In this document: positions 1 through 11,728 of the stretch, one piece after another
Numbering within the stretch: position 1 is the stretch's first letter
Layout: every line of letters starts with the position of its first letter
DNA from: Sistotremastrum niveocremeum HHB9708
Lineage: Eukaryota; Basidiomycota; Agaricomycetes; Sistotremastrales; Sistotremastraceae
Direction of reading: 5' to 3'
DNA: 64,000 nucleotides
Assembly: GCA_001630475.1 (NCBI GenBank)
Contig: KV419403.1
Coordinates: 62,001-126,000, forward strand
Position numbers and translations under genes: made by a program
The notes under the pieces: model-generated
What the model was told of the DNA's origin: nothing
Databases searched by the model: none
What the model saw: the letters and a program-made list of their open reading frames with translations, nothing else

Positions 1-3000
1 TGCTATATCATTGCCATCACAGAGATCGTAGATCTTCCTTCCGTTCGTACTATGGGACGAGCACCAGAAGTGAAGGTTCATAGCCCCAGTCTCTCTCTTG
101 TAGACCACGATAGGGGAGGGATCTTTCCTAACATTTTTGACCTTTTGTAGTGTTAGTAACACACCGCATGGTCGGCATATTAAGCGTACAGGAAGAAGCT
201 CAAAGCCGAGTCTGTATCCAGCCCTGAAGGCGCATACGGGGTGGAATTCTTTCGCGCAGTCTCCGCATTTCACAACAGCTCCGTGTATTTCTTTACACAG
301 AGCGCACGGCTAAGATATGGTTATTTTCGTAATGGCAAGAGACAGAAGACAGAGGCTCACGCTTAGCCATCGGTTAGGATTAACAGTACTAATGCCTTCG
401 ACTGCTCTCATGCTTGAAGCCTCACTAAATGATACCTCGGGGATGACGAGTGCACAGAGACTATGCACCCATCCCTGTCCCTCGGTTGGCTTGCAGGCCC
501 TCAAGAAATCAGATTCCTTATCAGCTGGGATAGTTTTCTCGGAGCGAGGACAAAGAAGACAAGTCGTATCCTATGCAGAACTTCAGTACGAACGCGAAGA
601 GAAAAGGAATGAAGATGGACGGACCAGGGAGGCTTCCATCGTCTTGACATTTGAGCATATCTCGCACACCCAGTCATCGGGAGCCTTATCGGGGCTGAGG
701 ACTGCGCCGAGAACAACTGCGCGTATGTGAGTAACATCAAAATATTGATCGGGAATGGGGCGTACCTGCGTGTGCAGTCAGTGAACACGACTTGCACTTC
801 AATACCCGCCCAAGCGGGCCTGACTTCTTGCAGAGTTGACATGATAATTGCTTGCTCGGGACGATGATGGGAGCGGGGGCGGTGGGTGTAGCGGCAGTAG
901 TAGTAGTCGCCGTCGTCTTGATGCTAAGTCATCAGTGTCCCAGTCTAACTTAAGTGACAACCAACGAACCTTAGCCCGTTTATTGCTCGTTGAGGTCAAT
1001 GGAGTGCCTTCACGCTTCTCTCCAGTCTGTGCTTTTCCTTTGTGAGAAGGAACTTCTTCACGGGAAGCCTTCGCATTAGCGTCCCCGTATTTTCTGTACG
1101 CAATCCCACAAAAGCTACACAATGCCGGATACGCAAGGTTTCTCGGAGCTTTGTACCACACTGCCGAGGTGGAGGTTTTGCAACTACCGCAAGGACCGGG
1201 ACGAATGCTATTTGGTTCCACCCGAATCACTGATTCTTCGTCATCATTAAGGACTCTCGGTCGTTCTGGGATGAATGACCGTCGGACAGTAGTCGAGCTA
1301 GCAGCATGGATTTTGTTCTCCTCTTTCAATTTTGCACTATTGCAATTGGTGAGATTGGATATCAAGTCAGAGTTCCGCCCTTACTTTTTATAAAGGGTGA
1401 AGTATCTGACGATGTCCGGCATGGGACGATTGGGAAGATATTCTTCACGCAATCGATAAAGTTCAGCATTGTATGTCGCAGTTCCGTCTTCGAACGCTTG
1501 CTTCTCCCAGTCATCCCATTCGCGGTCTGTATACCTCGTCTCACTCTTGGCCCACTGTGCAAAGCGTCACACAGAGCTTAGTGCTGATTGGAAGATCGTA
1601 CCTTTCGCTGTCGAAGAGGATTTTTCATGGTAACTGTGTTGAATGGTTGTCCATTTGCATGCGCAATAGAGCAGCGTGTTATCAACTCGCTAAGCCAGTC
1701 AACCGTACGATCAGTTGTTGGACGCAAGGTTTTCCTTCTGCCTTCAACTAATTTTTGTCATGAGCTCACATCCTCATTGAGAAACTTCTAATATACCTTC
1801 TTCGACTAATCATTTTAAACGTTAGTTGAGCTTGTGGATCATTTGAAGGGAGGGAAACTTACTCTGATCTGGGGTCATGTGACAAACAGTGCTCAGAACT
1901 TCCACCGTTCCCTCTCCCCCCCGCTCAGGAAGATCTATTCAACAGTCAGAAAGTTGAGAAGGGCCAGCAGCTGGCTTCGCACCAGCAGGTCGCCGTTCGG
2001 TACCCATTTCGCCGACCACAGCTTGATATTTTTGACCCACTCTGACGGGAGCTCGACAGTAGATGAAGTCTTCCTCCTCTACGAAGCATGAGATTAATCA
2101 TGTTCTCGGCAGCTATATCATTTACATACCGAGGGCATCTTCAGCGTCGAGGTAAGCTCTGATGCACACGTTAGAAATGTGTGAACTTTTGATATGAGGT
2201 CTCACCCAAAATATCTATATGGCCACATCTTGTAATATCGTAAAGGCTCATCTTCCAGTGGCACTCCGTTGGCACCGGTATACTTTTCTTTCCTAGGCCT
2301 CGGTTTCGGCCGGGCAAGGGCAGAGCGGGTAGTCTTTGTGATTCCGTTCTCTTCCGTTTCTTCTTCACGTTGAAGTGTGCAAGGCGCACAAGTCCATCCG
2401 TACCCTCTGGAAGGTTTCGCCAGTAACGGCGGCTTCACACATGCCATGTGAAAGTGACCATTGCACGAAGCACATTGCACGGACTTTAGGCTGTTCCCGG
2501 AAAAATGATTGGTAAGCGCATGAACTCGGGGTTTTCCGACGAGTGCAAAGACTGACGATGGGGCCCATTCACCACAATACTCGCATAGCCGTAAATTGTC
2601 TGTCCATTCCGGTATGGTTTCCTTTTCTGTCACGATAAGGTCATATCGACTGGCCAGAATATGCTTGATATATTTCGGAACTGACGTCTCGGTGAGCGCC
2701 AGGTTCAAGAACACGCGGACTTCCGAGCTTACGATTGTGGATGTCCCGAACTGGAAGTACCTCGAATTCTCTTTTCATGTAGCCTTCAAAGACTTTAGAG
2801 AAGTAAAATCGGTCGGGTTTCTTTCGCCACGCAGTCAAATCAGAGATCATGTCCTTGTGCCTGACGTAGCACTTTCCCCGGATGAAGTTCAAGGGTACAA
2901 CGTCTGTCATGAAGGAAGCGTAAAGGAGCCTCGAGTCGGGCCAGTGACGCTCATATACATCCCCAGGGCGGTTGTACTGATTTATACGGACTCGCGAATA

Positions 3001-3255
3001 AATTTCCTTGCCTTTGCCTTTCATCCGGATATTAGACGCGCCTTCCGGCGGAAGAAATTCCATGATGCGAGCAATTTGGTAGGGCAGGCCATCTCGCGCG
3101 CTGTAATGATTGCCTAAATAAACATGATCTAGGAGGATTGTTTAGTTTAAGTTGCATATACAGCGCAGAGAACGCTTCAATTGAATCCAATGATTACCGT
3201 TTACTTTGACCTTCTCTCCAGATTCAATGGGAATGAGTAGGTCGGGATTACTCAT
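1..3255 (-). CDS. SNT2: Snt2-like chromatin protein (BAH, PHD, SANT, GATA-like finger, extended PHD), 3' end outside the window
   Basis: Likely nuclear reader of histone marks; fungal Snt2 works with a JmjC demethylase and Rpd3-type deacetylase (family knowledge). Start chosen at 3255-3253: exon 1 reads MSNPDLLIPIESGEKVKVN, and an intron at 3129-3197 joins it in frame to DHVYLGNHYSARDGLPYQIA, the start of a BAH domain (about 3128-2740). A PHD finger follows near 2400-2600 (CEYC, CASC, HFHMAC, WTCAPC). A SANT-like helix block lies near 1390-1560 (REWDDWEKQAFEDGTATYN, VRYFTLYKK). A single GATA-like finger lies near 1130-1210 (CGSCKTSTSAVWYKAP, CSFCG). An extended PHD module covers about 700-1 (WVCEIC, CLLCP, GWVHSLCALVIPEVSF, CGDCAKEFHPVCAF). 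Several short introns separate these blocks; I placed only the first exactly. The reading frame is still open at base 1, so the C-terminus is missing. Domain order matches the Snt2 family closely. Confidence 0.88.
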
Positions 3256-3917
3256 GTCGGAATGGGGAGGAGACGAATTTTTGTGATGCAATGAAGAAAT
3301 ACGAGGTAGCCTGGCCACCCAAAAACTGAAAAATATGACACAGAAGAGATAATGATGAATTCTACAAGAAAGACGAAGTGGCTGAGTGCCGCGTAGAGAC
3401 GGGAGGTGGTTGTTGACAAGATGAGAATTTCAAACTCAGACATCCGGAAAGGTCTTTGAAGCTCTGGCTGGCGAACCCAAATCACAGACGACCGACGTCT
3501 ACTAGTAGCGTGCAACAAATCCGTTGAACGTGAAGAATACCATGACGACATCGTCTTAAGAAGTCCAGAGGGAAGCGACGGGATCAGCAGAGAACGGCTG
3601 GAGCCTTGGGCCTTGCCAGCTGGTCCGTCTTCTAAACACGTCGTTTCGTATCTTCCCTGTGGCTATCCCTTTGCGTGGCCACAATCTTCGTAAATTCATT
3701 GAAGACGTTTTACACCATATCGGACCTCCTCAAGCTTTCACTGATCAAACACAAGCGAATAAAATTCTCAACATCCCCATAAATTCACGCGTTTCTCTTA
3801 AAGTAGTTGCACAAATAGGAACGAATATACATGTGAAAATAGTCAGAGAAGCCAATGCAATCTCGGCATCTAGTCCAGGCACTAATCATCAGATATCAGT
3901 GAGAAGCCTAGATCGAA
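3256..3917. other. Intergenic: Snt2 upstream region and sedolisin 3' flank
   Basis: No gene is supported here. A 99-codon minus-strand frame (3252-3551) overlaps the Snt2 start in another frame and resembles nothing. The stretch presumably holds the Snt2 promoter and 5' leader, and the sedolisin polyadenylation region. Confidence 0.5.
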
Positions 3918-5973
3918 TTACAATCCGACGGCAGTCAATAACTTGGCAAAGTTGGGTGTACCCAGACCAGTAACCTGAAGAATGTATCAGTAAAAATCCA
4001 AATGAACAAGAACAGAGAATACTAACAGGGTCCCATCCTACTGTGGCAGGGAATCCCTGAGTGTTACAGCCTGGGTTCCCACCGCTGGTGACATCGTTAA
4101 GAGCAGAAGCCCCGTTAGAGTACAGAAACGGGTTCAAGAATCCGAGAACGGGTTTGCCAGCAGCGATAAGTCGATCGTTGATCAACGAGATGATGGAGGC
4201 GAAAATGGGAGAGGCACAAGAGGTTCCATCAACACCACCAGTCTCACCGCCGCTGACGATCTGGACGTTGACACCTTGAGCAGCGACATCAGGGAAGCCG
4301 CGTCCACTGGAGTTAAACTTCCTGCTATTGGGGAGACCAGGGGTATCGAGGTAGTGTTCGACGGCATCGGATTGGTAGGATGGCCGAGCAAAGTAGTTGG
4401 AGAATCCACCGGATGAGAAATCGGCAGCGGTTTCAGGAGAAATTCCTTGGGTGGCACCAACAGATGTCATACTGAATGGTAAATATTGGTGTCAGGCGAG
4501 AAACATTGAGACGAGAATGAGCTTACAAGGGACATCCAGATGGGAAAGTAGGGACGAATTTGCTGCATTGTTGAGCCTGACTACCGGAAACACCACCATC
4601 ACCAGAAGCGAAAAGAATAGAGACACCAGCGGCGCCGAGCGTTGAAAAGGCATTGCAAAGGGAGCTAGAAGACACCCGAGATTAGCAAAGTGTTCACTAG
4701 GCATTGAGTGGGAGAAAATTCACTTAGCCTGGGCCGGGGACACAGTGTTCTCATTTTGTCCATAAGAGGTAGTCAAGACCTGAGGACGGACGGCAGCATC
4801 CTCATTCAGAATGAAGTTGACGAGATCGAGGAAGCCATCAAGGTTGCCATCTTGGTTGTTCTCACCGACCGAGATGAAGGTCACAGGGACGCCAGTAGCG
4901 ATGCCGACAGTGTACTGGATATCAAGATTCTATAGGTGACATCGTTAGCGTTCGGGTTTCAAGCCGATTCGACATCGAGATCCTCACAGCTTCAATACCC
5001 GCATCTTGCGGTCCTTGAGGATCTGATCCACCATCAAGGGTTTGGACAGCGAAGGTCGTGGATGAGGGGATGTCGGGCCTGAATTGCTCTAGGAATGCCT
5101 CCAAATCATCTACCTGAGCGAACTGGTTGATGAAGCCGCTGACACCGAGGTTGGCGGTACCAGAGGTGGCTTCGGTGGCTGGTACTCCGTAGATGGCCTG
5201 GATGCAAGTCGGAGTGATGGTGTTGGCGCAAGAAGCGGGGATGGCGCGCTTCCCCAGTCCTCTTGCCTCGAGAGAGGTGGAATTCGTCTTGCTGATGCCG
5301 TGTACGCTGGGAGCACCACCAAACGGATTAGGGAAGCTAGATGATCAAAGATTTGGTCAACTCTCAAGCCTATTGATAAGTCGTAAGATAGGACGCTCAC
5401 GTCACAGTGGGGTGTACGACTTCAACTGCACCCGAGAGTGAAGTGGGAATCGAGTAAGCAAGTGTACGGATGAAGGTCTTGCCGGTTTCAGGGTGAGCAA
5501 ATTGCTGGAAATCAGTGTTGAAGAGCGCGTTTGCCTGGCCAACGGTGGTCTTGATCGTCAGCCAATCACCAGCTACGGAGGTAGAAGCAGCGGTTAGACC
5601 GTTCGCAGCAAGCCAGTCTTTGACAGCGGCGTCAGTCTTAGGTGTTGGCTTGGTATATTCGACAATCTGCGAAGATCACCTCGATTAGTTAAATAATTTT
5701 AGTGGATAAAAATATATTTACCTCGGGCGTACTCATCCATTGGCCGTATGTGGCACTAGAGGGAGTGCTGATCTCGATCAGCTTCTCCTGGAGGCCGATA
5801 ATGTTGTTCTGGACAAGGCTGATACGAAGGGAGACCTCAGTAGTAGGGGAAGGTGTGCCAGCATGAACGAAGCCCTCAGGTGCGCCGTTGATAGATTCGT
5901 GGATGGTGAAAGGTTGGGGAACACCTGCTACCAGGACGGCGAGCAGAGAAACGAAGAACGTTGTACGAAGCAT
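3918..5973 (-). CDS. Sedolisin / tripeptidyl-peptidase-like secreted serine protease (S53)
   Basis: Secreted acid serine peptidase of family S53, as used by mushrooms to digest external protein. The start at 5973 gives a signal peptide (MLRTTFFVSLLAVLVAGVP) followed by the prodomain (SLRISLVQNN, STPSSATYGQWMS, LTIKTTVGQANALF). In the catalytic domain, the Glu/Asp pair of the triad sits in GIEA and NLD, two blocks joined across an intron near 4928-4988. The oxyanion Asp is in FASGDGGVSG. The nucleophile Ser is in DGTSCASP, where most relatives have SGTSASxP. The calcium-site tail is GWDP then VTGLGTPNFAKLLTAVGL and stop at 3920-3918. About seven introns of 50-60 bases; all exons I could join stay in frame. 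It is the intact member of a tandem pair with the copy at 6804-8851. Confidence 0.9.
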
Positions 5974-6803
5974 GGTTTAAGATGGCGTGTTCTACGAGGT
6001 AGAGTCTCAAAAAGCCTTGAGAAGGTGAAGTTCTCTGGCATGTTCAGTCCCCAGAGGCAGGTTTTATACCAGAATTTCGAACGTTCAGCTGAGGCGAACG
6101 AATAGACTCCTGTCCGTAATGAACGGCATATAATAGGCGCATCAGTGCAGGAAGAGAGAGGTTCACAAGGTAAAGGGTGTTTGGTTGATGAGAAGCATTG
6201 GCAAGAATCATTGCGAGATGATTACTGCCAACAGCTGAGGCTCTGAAGGCGTCAGTCGCCCCTAATCGGACCACACGCACACAACATTTCGAGCACCCCC
6301 GGCTCCCTGTCAATTTGTGCTAAAGGGGTATTGGCAGCCCGTATTCCATAGCCAGAATCCCAGTCGATCATCGCGAGATGATACGGGTCCGCGCGAGACG
6401 ATGTCAGGAGTAGAGACAGCTGATAATCGATAATTCCACTCCGTGAGGCGTAGCCATCGCAATCGGGACGCGCCAGCATTTCAATTGAAGGACTTGATTT
6501 CTGTGGTCGCAGCAGATGATGCGTTCGAGATACTACGGTACATGTTGAGAGCTGATCGTGAGGGTCAGCTATAGACAGAATGACGCGCTGAAGTTCGGAC
6601 AAGCGCCTTGGGACTGCAGGAAATGGTACTAGTATCACAGGCGAAGTCAAGGACGAAGGCAACATTAATTTCTCCAGCTCATTTATTTACAGTAAATACA
6701 CAAACATGAACGAATATACTAAGATGATATAAAGGGACAAATGCAACGTCGGCATACAGTCCAAGCATCAAGTATCAGATATCAGCGAAGAACTCAAATC
6801 GGA
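5974..6803. other. Spacer between the tandem sedolisins
   Basis: About 830 bases holding the promoter of the first copy and the 3' flank of the second. An open minus frame at 6252-6665 shows no recognisable domain and I do not call it a gene. Confidence 0.5.
6062..6068 (-). promoter_or_regulatory. TATA box of the intact sedolisin
   Basis: TATAAAA on the minus strand (within GGTATAAAACC), about 90 bases upstream of the start codon at 5973. The same element at a similar distance precedes the tandem copy, so the promoter was duplicated along with the gene. Confidence 0.6.
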
Positions 6804-8851
6804 CTATAACCCGACGGCAGTCAATAACTCGGCAAAGTTGGGTGTCCCGAGACCAGTAACCTGAAGGTTGTATCAGTAAATATCATATGACCAAAGGCAG
6901 AAAGACTTACGGGGTCCCATCCTATCAGTGCAGGGAATCCGGGAGTGTTGCATCCTGGGTTGCTACCGATTATGATATCGTTGAGAGCAGCAGCGCCTTT
7001 AGAATACAAGAAGGGGTTCAAGAATCCGAGAACGGGTTTGCCAGCAGCGACCAGTCGATCATTGATCAACGCGATGATAGAAGCGAACACGGGAGAAGAA
7101 GCTGAGGTTCCAGAGACGGTTCCAACGTCTCCGCCGTTGACGATCACGAAGTTCACGCCTTGAGCAGAAACATCAGGGAAAGCACGTCCGCTGGTGTTGA
7201 ACCTCCCAATTTCGAGGAGGCCAGCAGTGTCGAGATAGGTGTTGACAGCATCGGATTGGTAGGATGGCTGATCAAAGTAGTTGGAGAATCCACCGAAGAG
7301 AAACCGGCAGCGACTTCAGGGGAAAATCCTTGGGTGGCACCAACAGATGTCATACTGATAGTAGAGGTAGATGTCAGGCAGGAAACAATCAGATAAGAAC
7401 GAGCTTACAAGGGACATCCGGATGGGAAAGTAAAGACGAAATTATTACACGATCTTGGTCGAGAACCGGCAACACCGCCATCGCCAGAAGCGAAGAGAAC
7501 AGACATGCCAGCGGCGCCAAGAGAGGCAAACGCATTACAAAGAGAGCTGGACGACACCCGAGATCAGAAGCGCATTCGGAAGGCATTCGATAGATAAAGA
7601 CTCACTTAGCCATGGCCCGGGATACGAAACTCTCGTCCGTGCTATACTAAGAGGTAGTCAAGACCTGAGGACGGGCGGCAGGATCCTCGTTGAGGAGGAA
7701 ATTCGCGAGATCGAGAAAACCTGAAAGCTCGCCATCGCTGCTGTCGCCTCCTACCGAGATGAAGGTGACAGGTACGCCAGTAGCAACGCCGACAGTGTAC
7801 TGGATATCAAGATTCTACAAATGTCATCGTCAAAACGCATTCGGCGCGAATTCGGCATTGAAATTCTCACGGCTTCAAAACCAGCATTTTGCGCTCCTTG
7901 GGGGTTCGATCCACCATCCAGAGTTTGGAGATCAAAGGTCGTAGATGAGGGAATATCAGACCGGAACTCCGTCAGGAAGGACTCCAAATCAGCAGTCTGA
8001 GCGAACTGTCCAATGAATCCGGAGACCCCAAGCTTGACGTCACCGGAGGCGGCATTGGTGGCGGGGACGCCGTAGATAGCTTGGATACAAACTGGGACGG
8101 TGATGTGGGCGCAAGCTGCAGGAATGGCGCGCTTGCTTATATCTCTCCTTTCAAGAGAGGTAAGCTCCCTCTTGCCAATAGCCTGCACACTGGGCGGACC
8201 ACTGATGGGATTGGGGAATCTGGGTAATTACAGTCTCGATCAGAAATGGAACCCCTGCGCAAGACGTGCTGCTTACGTCACAGTAGGATGGACCACTTCA
8301 ACTGCACCCGAGAGTGAAGCGGGAATGGACTAAGCAAGCGTACGAATGAAGGTTTTGCCAGTGTCAGAGTGATTGAACTGTTGGAACTCGGTGTTGAAAA
8401 GACTGTTTGCCTGACCAACGGTGGTCTTGATCGTCAGCCAGTCGCCAGCTACGGAGGTGCTGGCAGCGGTTAGACCATTCGCGGCAAGCCAGTCTTTGAC
8501 AGCAGCGTCAGCCTGAGGTGATGGCTTGGTAATTCCAGCGATCTGTGAGGGTCAAGCCGATTAGTTTAATGAAATTGGATGCATAAAAAGCCGATTAACC
8601 TCTGACGTGCTCATCCATTGGCCATAAGTGGCACTGGAGGGAGTGCTGATCTCAATGAGCTTCTCCTGGAGGCCAACGATGTTGTTCTGGACGAGGCCGA
8701 TACGGAGCGAGAGCTCAGTAGTGGAGGAGGGAGTTCCAGCGTGAACGAAACCCTGAGGTACGCTCTCAATAGTTTCGTGGACGATGAACGGTTGGGGAGC
8801 ACCCGCAGCCAGGGAGGCGAGCAGAGAAACGAAGAACAATGTGCGGGCCAT
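6804..8851 (-). pseudogene. Sedolisin (S53) tandem copy, disabled
   Basis: This copy aligns end to end with the neighbouring sedolisin, with the same exon order: signal peptide MARTLFFVSLLASLAAGAP, SLRIGLVQNN, QTLDGGSNPQGAQNAG, MTSVGATQG, SGTSASSPVFAS, and terminal VTGLGTPNFAELLTAVGL with stop at 6806-6804. At least three lesions are visible against the intact copy. A TAG lies at 8330-8332 where the partner has Tyr (FIRTLA-stop-SIP). An extra in-frame TAG lies at 7647-7649 after QVLTTS. A one-base deletion near 7291-7297 shifts the frame after AGFSS. Ironically this copy keeps the canonical SGTS serine motif. High identity and few lesions point to fairly recent inactivation. Sequencing error could explain one lesion but hardly all three. 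Confidence 0.85.
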
Positions 8852-8852
8852 G

Positions 8853-10614
8853 GCGTGAGATGAAAATCGACGTAGACTAGATTCTCTAATAGCCTTGGGA
8901 AGGTGGATGTTCTGGGATGGTGTCCCTCCAGAGAAAATGGCAGGGTTTTATACCAAAATTGTGGATGCTGAGTGGACGAACAACGCAACGAGCTGCTTCC
9001 GTTCTCCGTGGACGTTGAGCGTAGGAGAGAGGCGCGTATTGACTCAGAAGCACGGCATCTCATGGCAAGTCTCATGATTAGTGGCCGAGCCTCCCGATGC
9101 TCAACAGTCGCATTGAACGAAAACTTCGAGAACCTCTGCCAGAGCGAGCGACAAGATATGAAGAAACATGATCCTTCGGCCGTGACAATCGGGTCGTTCT
9201 AGCATCCATTCGGATTCTGATAATCGCAACAGGCTTGTTGCTTCACACCGACACCACGGCAAAATTGAAGGACCAGAGAGTTGACGAGAGACAGACGCTA
9301 GCCTGAGACGCGCAGAGTCAGGCTCAAACGATTTTGACGCTTCCAGAGCATCGCAACCAAACGGAAACCGAGTGAGAACTTCAGGTCGTTCTTAATCGAA
9401 GCGATCAATGTCTGAAAGAATGACAGGATGGCAGTCTGAAACATCGAAGCCAGGCGAGACGAGGCGTAGATGAAACAGCTAAGATACCCCTCACAAGGTA
9501 CCGACAGGGTGTCACAGCGTGACAAGCGCCCAGGACCCTGACGAAATCCGGCGAGATTCTAAGAATTTCTAACCTAACCCTAGGCTAAAATAATATATAT
9601 ATTAATTTGTGGCCGCTCATGAGACAGTAGCTCATGACGAGAGGTCTTTGGAGTTGACATTGCTGCATGTGGCGCTTGTTCTGAGCTCGGGCAGCTGAGA
9701 GCTCCTCTCTGCCAACTTCTCATACGTGGGAGGCTGCTGCAAAGGGAAACTCCGTCTATCCGGGAGTTGGAACTCCGCCTTAAGTCCGTCCTATGGCCGA
9801 TATAGCCGAAAACCCCTGCCGAAATTTCTCGGGGTGAAAATTTGAAAACGGCTGGAATTGACCAAATAACCATGGTAGATGCTGAGTTGAGGGCCGGATA
9901 ACTTTCAGGGTACTACTTCATGAATATTGCATATAATAAAATTTTGAAACCAGCGAAGTGAAGCTTCAATCATCCCGCAACTATCCCTGGTTTCAGATTT
10001 GGTTACTATGAAGTTGTGGTGGACGAGTATGCCGATGAGTTGACCGTCACGCTGGCTTATGTAACACCCTGTCGGTTCCTGACGACGCGTATCTTACTCG
10101 GCGAAGGCTCGGAAAAACTTGCGCCGTCGGCTCCGTCACTAGCCCGACCACTTGAACAAAATTCAACAAATGCAACACTCGGTACTGTATTAGTAGTATA
10201 ATCCGCACTGCTACCGTATGCCGACCAGAGTATCAACAGCATTATTTCTGATAGCAGACCACCACATGATTGTTGGTTCGACGAGAAAGGCGTGAGCTGG
10301 TTTAGGAGCCTATGCCTGGTATCCAGGGATCCGGATAGACTTTGGCGTACATTGTATGTCTGCCAGTGGCCGATATTCATTGTCCGTGCTGTCGTTCAAA
10401 GTCTGACCTTATATTGTCGAGTGGCAATCGCAACCAGGTATTTGAGCAAAGACATGTTGTCCATTTAGATTTTGAAGGCTGGACGTCGATGACGTATTGT
10501 GAGTCTTGTAACACCCGCTGGCCTGCCTTCACAGATTACTTATATTGTTCTGAATATGACACTTCGATGTGACTTCTCGAGGAGACTGAGCTAGACGCCA
10601 TGAACATCAACAGC
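8853..10614. other. Gene-poor interval with a weak plus-strand coding candidate
   Basis: After the sedolisin promoter (to about 9000) nothing convincing appears until 9985. From about 9985 to 10200 a plus-strand frame reads FGYYEVVVDEYADELTVTLA and continues to a stop. From about 10208 to 10477 another open frame holds CWFDEKGVSWFRSL and RDPDRLWRTLYV. These look protein-like, but I cannot join them into a gene with a start codon or name a family. They may be a gene relic. Confidence 0.25.
8946..8952 (-). promoter_or_regulatory. TATA box of the disabled sedolisin copy
   Basis: TATAAAA on the minus strand about 95 bases upstream of the 8851 start, matching the arrangement upstream of the intact copy. 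The core promoter seems to have survived even though the coding sequence is broken. Confidence 0.5.
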
Positions 10615-11528
10615 TCAGATCTCCTCTTCGTCTTCCATAATATCCTCCGGAGGAAAGTCTCCGACTTGAACTTTGCCTGGTCGCACAAAGGCACCATACG
10701 ACGGTTTGCAAGCAAAGTAACGTTCCCCTTGCACCCTGTCAAGACCGAGCATTAGATGGAAATATGGGATGGACAGTTTTCTTACGATCCATCGTTCTTT
10801 CCCAAGGGTTCATCATACTCCACACCGACCCATACGCCGCCACCTCCGAATTTCGTCTCCCCTACGAACCGCACTGCGCCAAGTTTCTTCATGGACCCGT
10901 CCCCGGGATCAACTTGACAGCGTGCTCCGATGGGAATATCAACATGCTCTTCGACCTTCGGTGCACTCTTCTTCTCGGGAGCGAAACGTCCCATATGATT
11001 TCTTTGCTTATAAGCCAAAACGGTGTCTATATGTTTTTCAGATCAATCGATTCTGTACTTAGAGAGAAGTCGCGTACCTCTTCTCTGCTCATACTCTTCT
11101 CTGCTTATCTCGAACTTCTCCACTCTGGATACATCAGTATACTGTCCTGCTGATGAGGTAGACGATGGATTCGTGTCTTGGATCTGCCCTGATTGTTCAA
11201 GATCATGACAAGATTCTGAGCGATTCGGAGACACGGACCTTGAGCACCTGGAAATCTCTGACACTGTAATAACCTAGCGGCCGATCATCGTCATCCAAAG
11301 AGGTGAGAACTTGGGCGCTGTCTTCAGAGGCATGGAGAGTAATCTTTTGCGACGGTGCAGGGATGCCAGTGACAGGTTCAAGTTTCGTCTACTGGAGATA
11401 ATCATCAGCATTTTGGTGAGGATCCAAAGAGATATAGTGACCTTGAGTTCCCTGACAGTAAGATGAGGACTGAAGCGCCGCTCAGAGCGAGTTTCCGTCG
11501 ATAAAACAAAGAGTGTGATCGTGGACAT
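10615..11528 (-). CDS. TBCB: Tubulin-folding cofactor B (Ubl plus CAP-Gly)
   Basis: Alpha-tubulin folding cofactor, cytosolic and microtubule-associated; the yeast homologue is Alf1. The N-terminal ubiquitin-like domain begins at the start codon ([19 protein letters not shown], then [10 protein letters not shown]) and continues through [11 protein letters not shown] and [11 protein letters not shown] linker follows with the family-like block [13 protein letters not shown], which an intron (about 11031-11081) joins to [15 protein letters not shown]. The C-terminal CAP-Gly domain holds [11 protein letters not shown] and [18 protein letters not shown], then after a further intron [19 protein letters not shown]. 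The protein ends with an acidic tail, MEDEEEI, in place of the usual terminal Asp-Glu-Ile/Met motif. Stop at 10617-10615. Length (about 235-240 residues) is normal for the family. It is head-to-head with the F-box gene: about 200 bases separate the two start codons. Confidence 0.9.
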
Positions 11529-11728
11529 TGGTGAACCTGGATGTACAATATCGAAGGATCACCATTTTGCTCTGAGCGCCTATCTAGGTTGAGCATTGCT
11601 GACGTAACGTGATGAACATGATACAATTACATAATCAACCTCAGCACTGTATCTGCGCGCTAACGCGCCTCTCTTGCTTGCTCTCTTGACAAGTAGACAT
11701 CCAAGTGAAGGCATTTGTCCATAAAGAC

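Noticed and set aside
9568-9585. Telomere-like AACCTAACCCTA
   Set aside because: Only about two imperfect units in mid-chromosomal sequence; chance is enough.
10764-11153. 129-codon plus-strand frame
   Set aside because: Lies wholly antisense to the CAP-Gly exon of TBCB.
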